Positions 42,581-51,411 of a DNA stretch of 64,000 nucleotides are shown one piece after another. The translations under genes and the position numbers were made by a program. Within the stretch, counting starts at the first letter, position 1, and every line of letters starts with the position of its first letter. The notes beneath the pieces are model-generated. The model made no database searches. It was given only the letters and a program-made list of their open reading frames with translations, and had not been told where the DNA came from. Origin of the DNA: RUG11237 sp050874665 (GTDB taxonomy: Bacteria; Bacillota; Clostridia; Lachnospirales; Lachnospiraceae); NCBI GenBank assembly GCA_050874665.1, contig JBNMLC010000003.1:62001-126000 (forward strand). Reading direction: 5' to 3'.

Positions 42581-44497
42581 TTACAGCAATGCTTCCGGCT
42601 TTTGTGTTTCATATTCCTGCCATTGGTTCATTGTAGTGGCAGCGCTTACATCTGCACTATCACTGTAAGAATCTACTGTGACTGTATATTCACTGTCACC
42701 TTCTACATAAACCGTTCCATCACTTCCAACGACAGAAACCGTTTTACCACTCTCATCTACGATATTTCCTGAGCATGCAAGAGCGCTCACCGTACTATCG
42801 CCTGTCACTGTCCATACAGATCCCTGCTCAATATACATATTGCAATAGCCTTCCCCGCCATTTCCTGCATATGTTTCATCTTTCACCACAGCACCTGTAA
42901 GACTGCTTCCCTCTGTCATATAAAAATCTAAATCACTAATAGAGTCCCAAATTACATTTCCTTTCATATCCTGCGTAATGGCAGTAAATAAGCAGTCACT
43001 TCCATTGTTTCCTGCTTCTCCCCAGCCGCGCTCATTGTTATTTCCCGTACATTGAAGGAAAAATTCACTGTCGTCGCTATAGGTGATATCTACATCTTTC
43101 AATGTAATTGTACATTCTGTATTTGTTGTATAAAGCAATCCTCCGTTTTTAGAAGTTATACTTCCTCCATCTATCTGCAAGGTACTATTGCCTATTTCTG
43201 AATCTCCTGACATACTCTGATAAACAATCATAGTCCAGGTACAGTCATTTTGGCTACTGTCACTCATATTTCCTGTAATGTCACAGTCATATAAACGTAA
43301 GGAGTTTAATCCCTCAATGCAAACTGCTTCCGAACCATTTGCAGTTAACTGACTGTTGTTCACTGCAATATCCGCAGTACAGTATACTGCCGGAGAACCT
43401 ATGCCATTTGACGTATAGGAGCCACCATCAACTACCATAGTTCCACCGCCACGATCACTTCTGATTGCCGCAGACGATTCACCACTTGTTTCCACATTCA
43501 GATTCCATGCATACAAACTGCCACCTCCGGCTGCATGAATTCCACCGGAAGTATCCTTTGTTGTAGTAATATTCGTATCCGACACATATACTTTTCCATT
43601 GCCATAGGCAAATATTCCCGCACCTCCGGCTGCGTCCGTATTAACGCTGCTGTTAGAAACATACGTATTTCCGGCTGTTCCAAGAATAGCTGCTCCCACA
43701 CCAAAAAAGCTTGCATTATCTCCACCCTTGCTATCAGAAGATTCTCTGCTTACAGTAACATTTTTCAAAGAAACCTCGGCATCCTCCTCTACTAAAACGG
43801 CATTTTCATCGGTTCCGGTGGAAGCAAGCTCTTCTCCGTCCACAACCGTATCTTCTTTGTATTCATTTGCGGCCTCATAGTTGTCTACTCCTTGACTTTG
43901 CGAGGGAGCACCTCCCATTCCACCACCTAAGGACTGCACGATAATTGTTGTTGCATTTCCATCTTCATCTATGGTAACTGACACAGTATCACCTACCGTA
44001 ATATCACTAAGAGAAATGGTTTCTGTGCTTTCTTCACTGGCAGAATCTTCTGCCTGTTCCCCCGGTTTTCCCATACTTGTTTTCGTCATTTTAGTACTAT
44101 CCGTTACTGTAATTGTTTTTTCTTCTCCTGTTAAGTCAAGCATAGAAGGTTTTTCACCATTTTCTGGCGCCCCATCTTCCGGCTTTCCACCATTTTCTCC
44201 CGGTGCCTCACCCTCTGGTTTTTCGCCATTTCCTCCCGGTGCTTCGCCCTCTGGTTTTTCACCATTTCCTCCCGGTGCCTCGCCCCTTTCTTTCATCGTT
44301 CCCAGTGCAATGGTAATGGAATTTTCGTCTACCGCTGTCACTTCTCCCAGAATTGTATCACTTTCCTCTTCCCCGTCAATTGCTTCTACTGTCGTCTGTT
44401 GTCCGGAATTTTCTGTATTGTCCTTTTGTCCACACCCACTTAATATTGCCGTTGTCATCACAATTCCCATTAAAATTGCCACATATTTTTTCTTCAT
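42581..44497 (-). CDS. Surface lipoprotein with right-handed beta-helix
   Basis: 638 residues from the ATG at 44495-44497 (a closer upstream ATG is badly spaced to GGAAAGG). Signal peptide with lipobox LSGC (Cys22). Residues about 45-70 (LGEVTAVDENSITIALG) look like a small DUF5666-type beta-barrel, then three copies of a 12-residue unit GEAPGGNGEKPE form a flexible spacer, and from about residue 215 on the chain is made of short Gly/Ser/Asn/Val-rich rungs typical of a parallel beta-helix (adhesin or pectate-lyase-like fold). No catalytic motif is recognised. It could bind glycans or be a surface scaffold. Codon use and composition fit a secreted protein. Confidence 0.85.
   Translation of the reverse strand: MKKKYVAILMGIVMTTAILSGCGQKDNTENSGQQTTVEAIDGEEESDTILGEVTAVDENSITIALGTMKERGEAPGGNGEKPEGEAPGGNGEKPEGEAPGENGGKPEDGAPENGEKPSMLDLTGEEKTITVTDSTKMTKTSMGKPGEQAEDSASEESTETISLSDITVGDTVSVTIDEDGNATTIIVQSLGGGMGGAPSQSQGVDNYEAANEYKEDTVVDGEELASTGTDENAVLVEEDAEVSLKNVTVSRESSDSKGGDNASFFGVGAAILGTAGNTYVSNSSVNTDAAGGAGIFAYGNGKVYVSDTNITTTKDTSGGIHAAGGGSLYAWNLNVETSGESSAAIRSDRGGGTMVVDGGSYTSNGIGSPAVYCTADIAVNNSQLTANGSEAVCIEGLNSLRLYDCDITGNMSDSSQNDCTWTMIVYQSMSGDSEIGNSTLQIDGGSITSKNGGLLYTTNTECTITLKDVDITYSDDSEFFLQCTGNNNERGWGEAGNNGSDCLFTAITQDMKGNVIWDSISDLDFYMTEGSSLTGAVVKDETYAGNGGEGYCNMYIEQGSVWTVTGDSTVSALACSGNIVDESGKTVSVVGSDGTVYVEGDSEYTVTVDSYSDSADVSAATTMNQWQEYETQKPEALL
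44171..44284 (-). repeat. 36-base tandem repeat inside the lipoprotein gene
   Basis: Units begin at 44191, 44227 and 44263 (last one partial), each coding for the 12-residue EAPGGNGEKPEG-type unit; a diverged copy lies at 44171-44190. In-frame, so copy number could change without breaking the frame. Confidence 0.85.
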
Positions 44498-44661
44498 ATA
44501 AGTCATCCTTTCCTATCTCATTCTTAAGCTTCTTTTCTTCTAAAGATTATAGGAATCATTTTACTGGAAAAGTGTGTATGAGTTGTGAAAACTTTTTCAA
44601 GATTACGTGTCTTACTTTACTTTATCAGGATAATTCCGAAGGAATTTCCTATAAATAAAAT

Positions 44662-44706
44662 GAAAAAAATCCCCTTTTCCAAACAACTGTTTTCAGAAAA
44701 GGGAAT
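44662..44706 (-). terminator. Terminator of the der-plsY-gpsA-moxR-VWA run
   Basis: Plus-strand ATCCCCTTTTC (44669-44679) pairs with GAAAAGGGAAT (44696-44706); on the minus strand it ends in seven T. It sits 9 bases after the VWA gene stop. Confidence 0.8.
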
Positions 44707-44714
44707 CTCTTGTA

Positions 44715-45917
44715 TTATCTCTTTGTACTCATTAATTCTTCAATCGCATACTTTAATCCGTCCACAGAAAGTGGAAACATCTTGATTAAGCCTGCAATAG
44801 ATTGTTCTGCTTCCAGCCAATCTAACTTTGCCACATTCGCATGATAACGCGGATTAAGCCACACTACTTTTTTAAATTTCTTTGTATACCAGCTAAGCCA
44901 TTCATATCCACTCAGACCGTTATTTGGCCCACGATAATTTCCTGTATTATGAAACAATTCTTCCGGTGCCATCTGAGCATCTCCTACAATAATTACCTTG
45001 TAGTCAGCATCTAAATTTTTAAACAGCCATTCACTTTCCACCCAGTCACCATAATCGCATTCCGGCGAATTATATACATGGGCATAAATGCAATTATGAA
45101 AATAATAAGTCTTTACATCTTTAAAATGGTTTGCTTTATGAACTGCCTGAAACAAATTATTGCACAAAGTACTAAAAGGCATCATCGTACCGCCCGAATC
45201 AAAGAGCAATAATAATTTCACTGTATTTTTTCTTGGTTTCTCAAACTCCAGCTTTAAATATCCACCATTATTACAGGTAGAATCTATCGTTCCATCTAAA
45301 TCAAGCTCTGTTCTTGGTGCTTCAATCCTAGAAGAGAATTGACGCAATCTTCGAAAGGCAACTTGAAACTGTCGAATATTCAATGCCTTATCATTACGGA
45401 AATCAGCAAATCTCCTGTCTCCAACTACCTGGAATGCAGATTTCAAGGCAGATTGACCTCCAATACGGATTCCTCCCGGCTGCTTTCCGTTCTTTCCAAA
45501 AGTCGAAGTTCCATTCGTACCAATCCAATAACTTCCACCATTATGTTCTGTCTTTTGTTCCGCCTTACGCTCTTCAAACATACCTTCGATTTCTTCTTTG
45601 GTAAGTTCCTCTGAACGTGGCTTAAACAGTTCATCGTTAGAATGATCCGTTTCCACATCTGGTTTGTCCAAGAATTTCTTAATAGCATCCGGAATGTCTG
45701 CATAATATTTAAAATCTTTAAAATACTCTTCAAACGCCACATCAAAACGGTCATAATCTGCCTCTGATTTCACTAATATCATTCTCGCCACATAATAAAA
45801 TTGTGTCAGTGAGGCATTGCAAAGTCCCTTATTCAGTGCGTTCATCAAAGTCAGCCACTCTGTGGTAGAAACTTCTAAGCCTTTGGCTTTTAACACGTAA
45901 AAAAATGGACTAAACAT
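44715..45917 (-). CDS. VWA domain-containing CoxE-like protein
   Basis: 400 residues. A central von Willebrand A-like fold is indicated by LLLLFDSGGTMMPF (MIDAS motif DxGxT, about residue 240) and by VIIVGDAQMAP further on. The N-terminal 150 residues are helical and charged. Proteins of this kind are partners of MoxR AAA+ ATPases, as here, where the two genes overlap by 8 bases. MoxR-VWA pairs act as chaperone-like systems for maturation of protein complexes; the client cannot be named. Confidence 0.88.
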   Translation of the reverse strand: MFSPFFYVLKAKGLEVSTTEWLTLMNALNKGLCNASLTQFYYVARMILVKSEADYDRFDVAFEEYFKDFKYYADIPDAIKKFLDKPDVETDHSNDELFKPRSEELTKEEIEGMFEERKAEQKTEHNGGSYWIGTNGTSTFGKNGKQPGGIRIGGQSALKSAFQVVGDRRFADFRNDKALNIRQFQVAFRRLRQFSSRIEAPRTELDLDGTIDSTCNNGGYLKLEFEKPRKNTVKLLLLFDSGGTMMPFSTLCNNLFQAVHKANHFKDVKTYYFHNCIYAHVYNSPECDYGDWVESEWLFKNLDADYKVIIVGDAQMAPEELFHNTGNYRGPNNGLSGYEWLSWYTKKFKKVVWLNPRYHANVAKLDWLEAEQSIAGLIKMFPLSVDGLKYAIEELMSTKR

Positions 45918-46734
45918 CTAATCTCCTTTTCTTAAATACAGCTAAGTCTTCATCCTTCTTTAACAATACTCCTACAAATGGCATTTTTTCTTTTACTTCT
46001 TCTGCCGTAATACCACCTAATAGTAATGCCTGAATCCAGTCCACCAATTCAGAGGTACTTGGTTTCTTACGAATATCCTTTAAACTTCGAATCCAATAAA
46101 ACTGCTCCATACATTCTTGTAAGAGATTGTCCTTCAAATCCGGAAAATGTACTTTTACAATTTCTTCCATCAGTTCTTTGTCCGGAAATTCAATATAATG
46201 GAAAATACATCTGCGCAAAAAAGCATCCGGAAGCTCTTTTTCTGCATTAGAAGTTATAATCACAATCGGTCTCTTCTTTGCCTTTACCGTTTCTTTTGTT
46301 TCATGGATATAAAACTCCATTTTATCTAATTCCCATAAAAGGTCATTTGGAAATTCTAAATCCGCTTTATCAATTTCATCGATCAACAGTACCGGCTCAT
46401 GCTCCGCCTGAAACGCCTCGCCTAGCTTTCCTAATTTGATATAATGACTGATATCATCTACCCCTTCTTCTCCAAACTGACTGTCATACAGTCTTTGAAT
46501 GGTATCATACACATAAAGTCCTTCCTGTGCCTTCGTAGTAGATTTAATATTCCAGATTAAAAGTTCTTTTCCCAATGACTGGGCAATTGCCTGGGCAAGC
46601 ATGGTTTTTCCGGTTCCCGGCTCACCTTTAATCAACAACGGTTTTTCCAGTGCAATGGCTACGTTTACACTTGCCATCAGCTCTTGTGAAGCCACATAAC
46701 TTTCTGATCCATGAAATCCTGTCTTATTTTCCAT
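45910..46734 (-). CDS. MoxR-family AAA+ ATPase
   Basis: 274 residues with Walker A GEPGTGKTM (about 36-44), Walker B LLIDEIDKAD, sensor 1 IITSNAEKE and the arginine finger region LRRCIFHYIEFP. The family hexamerises and works with VWA proteins (encoded downstream). It lies 11 bases after gpsA and is probably cotranscribed with der, plsY and gpsA. Confidence 0.93.
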   Translation of the reverse strand: MENKTGFHGSESYVASQELMASVNVAIALEKPLLIKGEPGTGKTMLAQAIAQSLGKELLIWNIKSTTKAQEGLYVYDTIQRLYDSQFGEEGVDDISHYIKLGKLGEAFQAEHEPVLLIDEIDKADLEFPNDLLWELDKMEFYIHETKETVKAKKRPIVIITSNAEKELPDAFLRRCIFHYIEFPDKELMEEIVKVHFPDLKDNLLQECMEQFYWIRSLKDIRKKPSTSELVDWIQALLLGGITAEEVKEKMPFVGVLLKKDEDLAVFKKRRLDV

Positions 46735-46745
46735 CTTTTCTCCTT

Positions 46746-47744
46746 TCAGCTTTCCAATTCACTCTTCTTTTCTCTTCCCATCAGTGCATCAACTGCCTCC
46801 TTTGGATTTGCTCCTTCAAACAGTACTGCTGCAACCTGTTCGATAATCGGTAATTCTACCTTATACTTTTCAGATAATTGAAGGGCTGCCTTTGCAGAAT
46901 AAACTCCTTCTACTATCATATTGACTTCTTTCATAGCTTCTTCCATAGAATAGCCTTTTCCAATCAAAATCCCGGCTCTTCGGTTTCTGCTGTGCATACT
47001 TGCACAGGTAACAATCAAATCTCCGATTCCCGTCAGACCGCCAAAGGTTTCTTTCTTTCCACCCATAGCAACCCCTAATCTGGAAATTTCAGAAATTCCT
47101 CTGGTAATCAATGCTGCCTTAATATTATCTCCATAACCTAATCCATCCGCTACACCTGCGGCTAAAGCAATTACATTTTTCAGTGCACCGCCTAATTCTA
47201 TTCCCAAAATGTCATCACTGGTATAGACACGAAATACATTGTTCATAAAAATTTCCTGAATATAGGCAGCCGTAGCTTCCTCTTTTGCCCCTACCACACA
47301 AGTCGTCGGAAGTCCTCTTCCTACTTCCTCTGCATGGCTTGGTCCGGAAAGTACTGTAACAACAGCCTGTGGAATCTCTTCTTCTATAATTGCACTCAGG
47401 GTTTTCATTGTATTTTCTTCAATTCCTTTTGCAACATTCACAATAATCTGCCCCTCAGCCACAAACTCTCTCATTTTTTGTGAGGTGCTTCTAGTATACG
47501 GTGACGGCACCGCTAAGACTAATAAATCTTTTCCCTGGATAGCTTTCTGCAAATCCGTCGTAAAACAAATGTCTTGTGAAAGCATCACTCCCGGAAGTTT
47601 TTCTTTATGCTCATGCTCTTCCTTTAACATTTGAATCTCTTGCTCAATTACCGACCACACGGTCACCTGATGTCCATTACTGTTTAACAAAACGGAAAGT
47701 GCTGTTCCCCAGCTTCCTGCTCCAATAATTCCAACTTTCTTCAT
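46746..47744 (-). CDS. gpsA: Glycerol-3-phosphate dehydrogenase (NAD(P)+)
   Basis: 332 residues. N-terminal NAD-binding IGAGSWGTALSVLL, substrate-site VNVAKGIEENT, catalytic lysine region GGALKNVIALAAG and the LTGIGDLIVTC block are all normal. It reduces dihydroxyacetone phosphate to glycerol 3-phosphate, the substrate of PlsY encoded just upstream. Confidence 0.97.
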   Translation of the reverse strand: MKKVGIIGAGSWGTALSVLLNSNGHQVTVWSVIEQEIQMLKEEHEHKEKLPGVMLSQDICFTTDLQKAIQGKDLLVLAVPSPYTRSTSQKMREFVAEGQIIVNVAKGIEENTMKTLSAIIEEEIPQAVVTVLSGPSHAEEVGRGLPTTCVVGAKEEATAAYIQEIFMNNVFRVYTSDDILGIELGGALKNVIALAAGVADGLGYGDNIKAALITRGISEISRLGVAMGGKKETFGGLTGIGDLIVTCASMHSRNRRAGILIGKGYSMEEAMKEVNMIVEGVYSAKAALQLSEKYKVELPIIEQVAAVLFEGANPKEAVDALMGREKKSELES

Positions 47745-47755
47745 GATGCTCCCCC

Positions 47756-48397
47756 TTACTTCTTGTGAAACAAGATTGTCTTATTTTCTTCTCCCTTAAG
47801 GAGTCTTTTTATATTTGTACGATGCTTATAAAAGGCAAGAATTGTAAGTAACGCCACAATAAAATACATTTCATACAATACAGGCTGTGCTACTTGAAAA
47901 TATCCTGATTGTCCTAACACAACCACTTCAATCATAAAACCTGCGTAAACCAGTAAAGAACCAAGTGAAACATAGCTAGTCAGCAAAAAAGCCGTCAAAA
48001 ATGTCACAAAAGCACAACCAACAATAATCCAGTCGAAGGATAACAGCATTCCTGCTGTCGCCGCAATTCCCTTTCCTCCACGGAATTTTAAGTAAAACGG
48101 ATAGTTATGTCCTAAAATCACACCTGCACCTGTATACAATTTTAACAACGGTATAATATCTGCTCTTGAATTATGAAAAATAGCCCAGGTAAAGAGTACT
48201 GCAAAGACGCACTTAAAAGCATCTCCTAAAAAGGTAATCAGTCCCGCCTTCTTTCCAAGCGTCCGAAGTGCATTCGTTGTTCCGGCATTTCCACTGCCGT
48301 AATCTCTGATATCAACTCCTTTTGCTTTTCCATATAAATATCCTGTCTGTAATAAACCAAAGGCATATCCTATTGCCAGACAAATTAATCGTTCCAT
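47756..48397 (-). CDS. plsY: Acyl-phosphate:glycerol-3-phosphate acyltransferase
   Basis: 213 residues, a five-helix membrane protein. Conserved SGNAGTTNALRTLGKKAG, GHNYPFYLKFRGGKGIAA and the later Gly-rich motif are seen. It makes lysophosphatidic acid for phospholipid synthesis. Gene order der-plsY-gpsA is common in Firmicutes. Confidence 0.96.
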   Translation of the reverse strand: MERLICLAIGYAFGLLQTGYLYGKAKGVDIRDYGSGNAGTTNALRTLGKKAGLITFLGDAFKCVFAVLFTWAIFHNSRADIIPLLKLYTGAGVILGHNYPFYLKFRGGKGIAATAGMLLSFDWIIVGCAFVTFLTAFLLTSYVSLGSLLVYAGFMIEVVVLGQSGYFQVAQPVLYEMYFIVALLTILAFYKHRTNIKRLLKGEENKTILFHKK

Positions 48398-48402
48398 ATT
48401 AC

Positions 48403-49725
48403 CTATTTTTCCTTTCTTTCGCGAATTATGAATTTCAGCGGTGTGCCCTTGAAGCCAAAGGCATCTCGTATTCTGTTTTCGATATATCTTGTATATGAAA
48501 AGTGCATTAATTCTTTATCATTGACAAAAATTACAAAGGTAGGCGGTTTTACGGCTACCTGCGTAATATAATACAGCTTTAACCGTTTTCCCTTGTCTGA
48601 TGGCGGCTGCTGCATTGCAACTGCTTCCGACATAATCTCATTTAGCACACCTGTTGCCACACGCAACGCATGATTCTCAATAACCATATCAATCATATCG
48701 TAGATTTTGGGCATTCTCTGTCCTGTCATTGCTGAGATAAACATCACTTCTGCATAAGGCATAAAGGAAAGTGTATTACGGATATCTGCCGTATACTTGT
48801 TCATGGTCTTATCATCTTTTTCTACCGCATCCCACTTATTTACTGCTACAATGACACCTTTTCCTCTTTCATGTGCAATTCCTGCAATCTTAGCGTCCTG
48901 TTCAGTGACGCCCTCTTTTGCATCAATCACCACAATAACTACATCTGCACGTTCTACCGCACTTACCGTACGCACAATCATATATTTTTCTAATTCTTCT
49001 TTGATTTTATTTTTTCTTCTAAGACCTGCGGTATCAATAAACACATACTCTTTTCCATCATGTTTAATCACAGTATCCACAGCATCTCTTGTAGTTCCCG
49101 CCACATCAGAAACAATCACTCGATCCTCACCTAACAACTTGTTGATAATCGAAGATTTTCCTACATTCGGTTTTCCTACAATGGCAATTCTTGGCCTTTC
49201 GTCGTCTTCTTCCTCCATAGCCTTCTTATTAAAGTGGCTGGTCACTACATCCAGCATATCACCGATTCCTAATTTTGACGCAGCAGAAATCGGTATCGGA
49301 TCACCAATTCCTAAATTATAAAATTCATACACGTCCGGCATGAATTTTTCGAAACTGTCCACTTTATTTACCACAAGAACAACCGGCTTTTTAGATCTGC
49401 GCAGCATGTCTGCCACTTTCGCATCAGCATCTACTAAGCCCTGCCTTACATCTGTGATAAATACAATCACATCTGCGGTTGCAATGGCGATCTCCGCCTG
49501 TTCCCGCATCTGTGATAAAATGATATCACTACTTTCCGGTTCAATACCGCCTGTATCAATCAAGGTAAAATCCATATTTAGCCAGTTCACCTCTGCATAA
49601 ATGCGGTCTCTGGTAACCCCGGGTGTATCCTGCACAATAGAAATACGTTCTCCTGCCAGTGCATTAAACAGGGTAGATTTTCCCACATTCGGTCTTCCCA
49701 CAATTGCAACAATCGGTTTACTCAT
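48403..49725 (-). CDS. der: GTPase Der (ribosome assembly)
   Basis: 440 residues with two G domains: GRPNVGKSTLFN (residues 8-19) and GKPNVGKSSIIN (about 183-194), NKVD and NKWD specificity motifs, and a C-terminal KH-like domain. Der acts in 50S ribosome subunit maturation. The region upstream holds a relic of the DUF512 gene that normally precedes der in related genomes. Confidence 0.97.
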   Translation of the reverse strand: MSKPIVAIVGRPNVGKSTLFNALAGERISIVQDTPGVTRDRIYAEVNWLNMDFTLIDTGGIEPESSDIILSQMREQAEIAIATADVIVFITDVRQGLVDADAKVADMLRRSKKPVVLVVNKVDSFEKFMPDVYEFYNLGIGDPIPISAASKLGIGDMLDVVTSHFNKKAMEEEDDERPRIAIVGKPNVGKSSIINKLLGEDRVIVSDVAGTTRDAVDTVIKHDGKEYVFIDTAGLRRKNKIKEELEKYMIVRTVSAVERADVVIVVIDAKEGVTEQDAKIAGIAHERGKGVIVAVNKWDAVEKDDKTMNKYTADIRNTLSFMPYAEVMFISAMTGQRMPKIYDMIDMVIENHALRVATGVLNEIMSEAVAMQQPPSDKGKRLKLYYITQVAVKPPTFVIFVNDKELMHFSYTRYIENRIRDAFGFKGTPLKFIIRERKEK

Positions 49726-49773
49726 ACTTTTTCTCCTCTATCTAAAATAACTCTATACATATACGCTTTCCAA

Positions 49774-49890
49774 TCAAACAAGTACTTGAGCCACAAAATC
49801 TTGCCCGCTTGATTTTACAATATCTATCTTTACTTGTAAAGTATTTTCCACTTCTGTAACGCTGATATCGTCTAAGAAAAATTCTTCTTT
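49774..49890 (-). pseudogene. Relic of a DUF512 protein gene (C-terminal 38 codons)
   Basis: On the minus strand, after an in-frame TGA, 38 codons plus a stop read KEEFFLDDISVTEVENTL, then QVKIDIVKSSGQDFVAQ. This resembles the C-terminal end of radical-SAM/PDZ DUF512 proteins, whose last strand-helix block has the form FLDD(I/M)(T/S)VEEL...L.V....V.S.G. In other Lachnospiraceae a DUF512 gene stands directly upstream of der. Nothing upstream of these codons in this frame resembles the rest of the protein, so the gene seems to have been deleted, leaving its tail. The longer minus-strand frame 49742-49942 in another phase is not a gene. Family match is from memory and should be tested by search. 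Confidence 0.55.
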
Positions 49891-49992
49891 TCACAGCCCC
49901 TGCAGATTTCTGAAAATTCATACTCAGATATAGTATACACATTTTCGTAGAGAAAAGCTATTCTTTTTTTCTCCGCTTCTCCTATAAAATGC

Positions 49993-50021
49993 TTGACGAT
50001 ATGTACACAAAATGATATAAA
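49993..50021 (+). promoter_or_regulatory. Promoter of the PRPP synthetase gene
   Basis: TTGACG (49993-49998), 17-base spacer, TATAAA (50016-50021). The leader of about 90 nt runs to AGGAGGA before the ATG at 50119; no PurR box was recognised. Confidence 0.65.
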
Positions 50022-50118
50022 TTATATGTTAGAATCGGTAGAAAAATGTAATATTTCTTCTTATTTTGATTTCTTAAAATAACAACTCAATGAATCTACA
50101 TATATAGGAGGACAAACA

Positions 50119-51285
50119 ATGCCTAATTTTAAAGAGTTACAAAATCTAACCCCTGTGGCTCCCCTGAAGCTTGCGGTACACAAAAGCTGCCTTTCTTTTG
50201 CACAGGGCGTCAATGATTATCTGGTTTCTTTCCGTAAAGAAACTCCTTTTTCAAAAACAGATGTGATTGAATTTAATGGATATGTATCAGATAACTTTAT
50301 TGTAAAATCTGATTGTCCACGTTTTGGAAGCGGTGAGGCAAAGGGAAACTATTTTGAATCTATCCGTGGATGCGACTTATTTGTCATGGCCGATGTATGT
50401 AATTACAGTTTAACATACTCTGTATGCGGTCACACTAACCATATGTCACCGGATGATATTTACCAGGATATAAAACGTCTGATTTCCGCTGCTACCGGTA
50501 AAGCACACAGAATTAATGTAATCATGCCGTTTCTATACGAAAGCCGCCAGCACAAACGTACCAAAAGAGAATCTTTAGACTGCTCTCTTGCTCTGACAGA
50601 ATTAGCAAGCATGGGCGTTTCTAATATCATTACCTTTGATGCACACGACCCTCGAGTAAACAATGCTATTCCATTAAAGGGATTCGATAATTTTACTCCA
50701 CAATACCAGTTCTTAAAAACTTTATTAGCCAAAGTACCTGATTTACAGATTGACAATAAACATTTAATGATTATCAGTCCGGATGAGGGTGCTATGCACA
50801 GAGCAGTGTACTTCTCCAACGTTTTAGGTGTTGATATGGGTATGTTCTATAAGCGTCGTGACTACTCTACCATCGTAAATGGAAAGAATCCGATTGTTGC
50901 TCATGAATTTTTAGGTGATTCTGTAGACGGAAAAGATGTAATTATCATTGATGATATGATTTCTTCCGGTGAAAGCATGTTAGATACCGCTAAAATGTTA
51001 AAGGAACGCGGTGCCAGACGTGTGTTTATCTGTACCACTTTCGGTCTGTTTACCAATGGCTTTGACAGCTTTGATGAATATTACGAAAAGGGCTTCATCG
51101 ACTTAGTAATTACTACAAACCTGAATTACCGAAATCCAGCTCTTTTTGAAAAACCTTATTATGCCGAAGCTGATATGACCAAATTCTTAGCTTCCATCAT
51201 TGACACATTAAATCATGATATTTCCACTAATAAGGTGATTAACCCTACGGATAAAATCCGCGAACTTTTAGCAAAAAGAGGTTAA
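50119..51285 (+). CDS. prs: Ribose-phosphate pyrophosphokinase
   Basis: 388 residues, longer than the 315 of the classical enzyme but in the range of the long clostridial form. It makes PRPP from ribose 5-phosphate and ATP. The PRPP-binding loop is seen as VIIIDDMISSGESMLDTA (about 273-290) and the catalytic-loop region as INVIMPFLYESRQHKR; FDAHDPRV is the metal-binding motif. The N-terminal 40 residues and the insertion are non-standard but consistent among Lachnospiraceae from memory. Transcribed alone. Confidence 0.92.
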   Translation: MPNFKELQNLTPVAPLKLAVHKSCLSFAQGVNDYLVSFRKETPFSKTDVIEFNGYVSDNFIVKSDCPRFGSGEAKGNYFESIRGCDLFVMADVCNYSLTYSVCGHTNHMSPDDIYQDIKRLISAATGKAHRINVIMPFLYESRQHKRTKRESLDCSLALTELASMGVSNIITFDAHDPRVNNAIPLKGFDNFTPQYQFLKTLLAKVPDLQIDNKHLMIISPDEGAMHRAVYFSNVLGVDMGMFYKRRDYSTIVNGKNPIVAHEFLGDSVDGKDVIIIDDMISSGESMLDTAKMLKERGARRVFICTTFGLFTNGFDSFDEYYEKGFIDLVITTNLNYRNPALFEKPYYAEADMTKFLASIIDTLNHDISTNKVINPTDKIRELLAKRG

Positions 51286-51301
51286 ATTTTCCTAAAAAAT
51301 G

Positions 51302-51331
51302 CTGCTGCACTTAAAGTGCAGCAGTATTTTT
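51302..51331 (+). terminator. Terminator of prs
   Basis: CTGCTGCAC (51302-51310) pairs with GTGCAGCAG (51316-51324) around TTAAA, followed by TATTTTTATTT. Confidence 0.9.
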
Positions 51332-51366
51332 ATTTCTGCAATAACTTCAACACAAATCTTTCATAT

Positions 51367-51411
51367 CCTAAATATCCTAAATCTCCTAAATATCTTAAAT
51401 ACCTTAAAATA
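51367..51411 (+). repeat. Five tandem copies of a 9-base repeat
   Basis: The unit CCTAAATAT repeats five times with small changes (third position and last copies CTTAAATAC, CTTAAAATA). The last copy reaches across the stop codon of the hemolysin III-family gene at 51404. It is not CRISPR-like because there are no spacers. Confidence 0.85.

Noticed and set aside
44171..44284. Possible CRISPR-like array
   Set aside because: The repeats are directly adjacent and in frame with a coding sequence; no spacers or leader.
43971..44501. 176-residue plus-strand frame opposite the lipoprotein
   Set aside because: It is the antisense of the Pro/Gly-rich repeat region; no ribosome site or promoter and no recognised family.
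48797..49321. 174-residue plus-strand frame opposite der
   Set aside because: Antisense shadow of the conserved G domains; Ser/Thr-rich nonsense without start signals.
49742..49942. 66-residue minus-strand frame upstream of der
   Set aside because: No ribosome site and odd composition; another phase of the same DNA encodes the DUF512-like relic, so this frame is a by-product.
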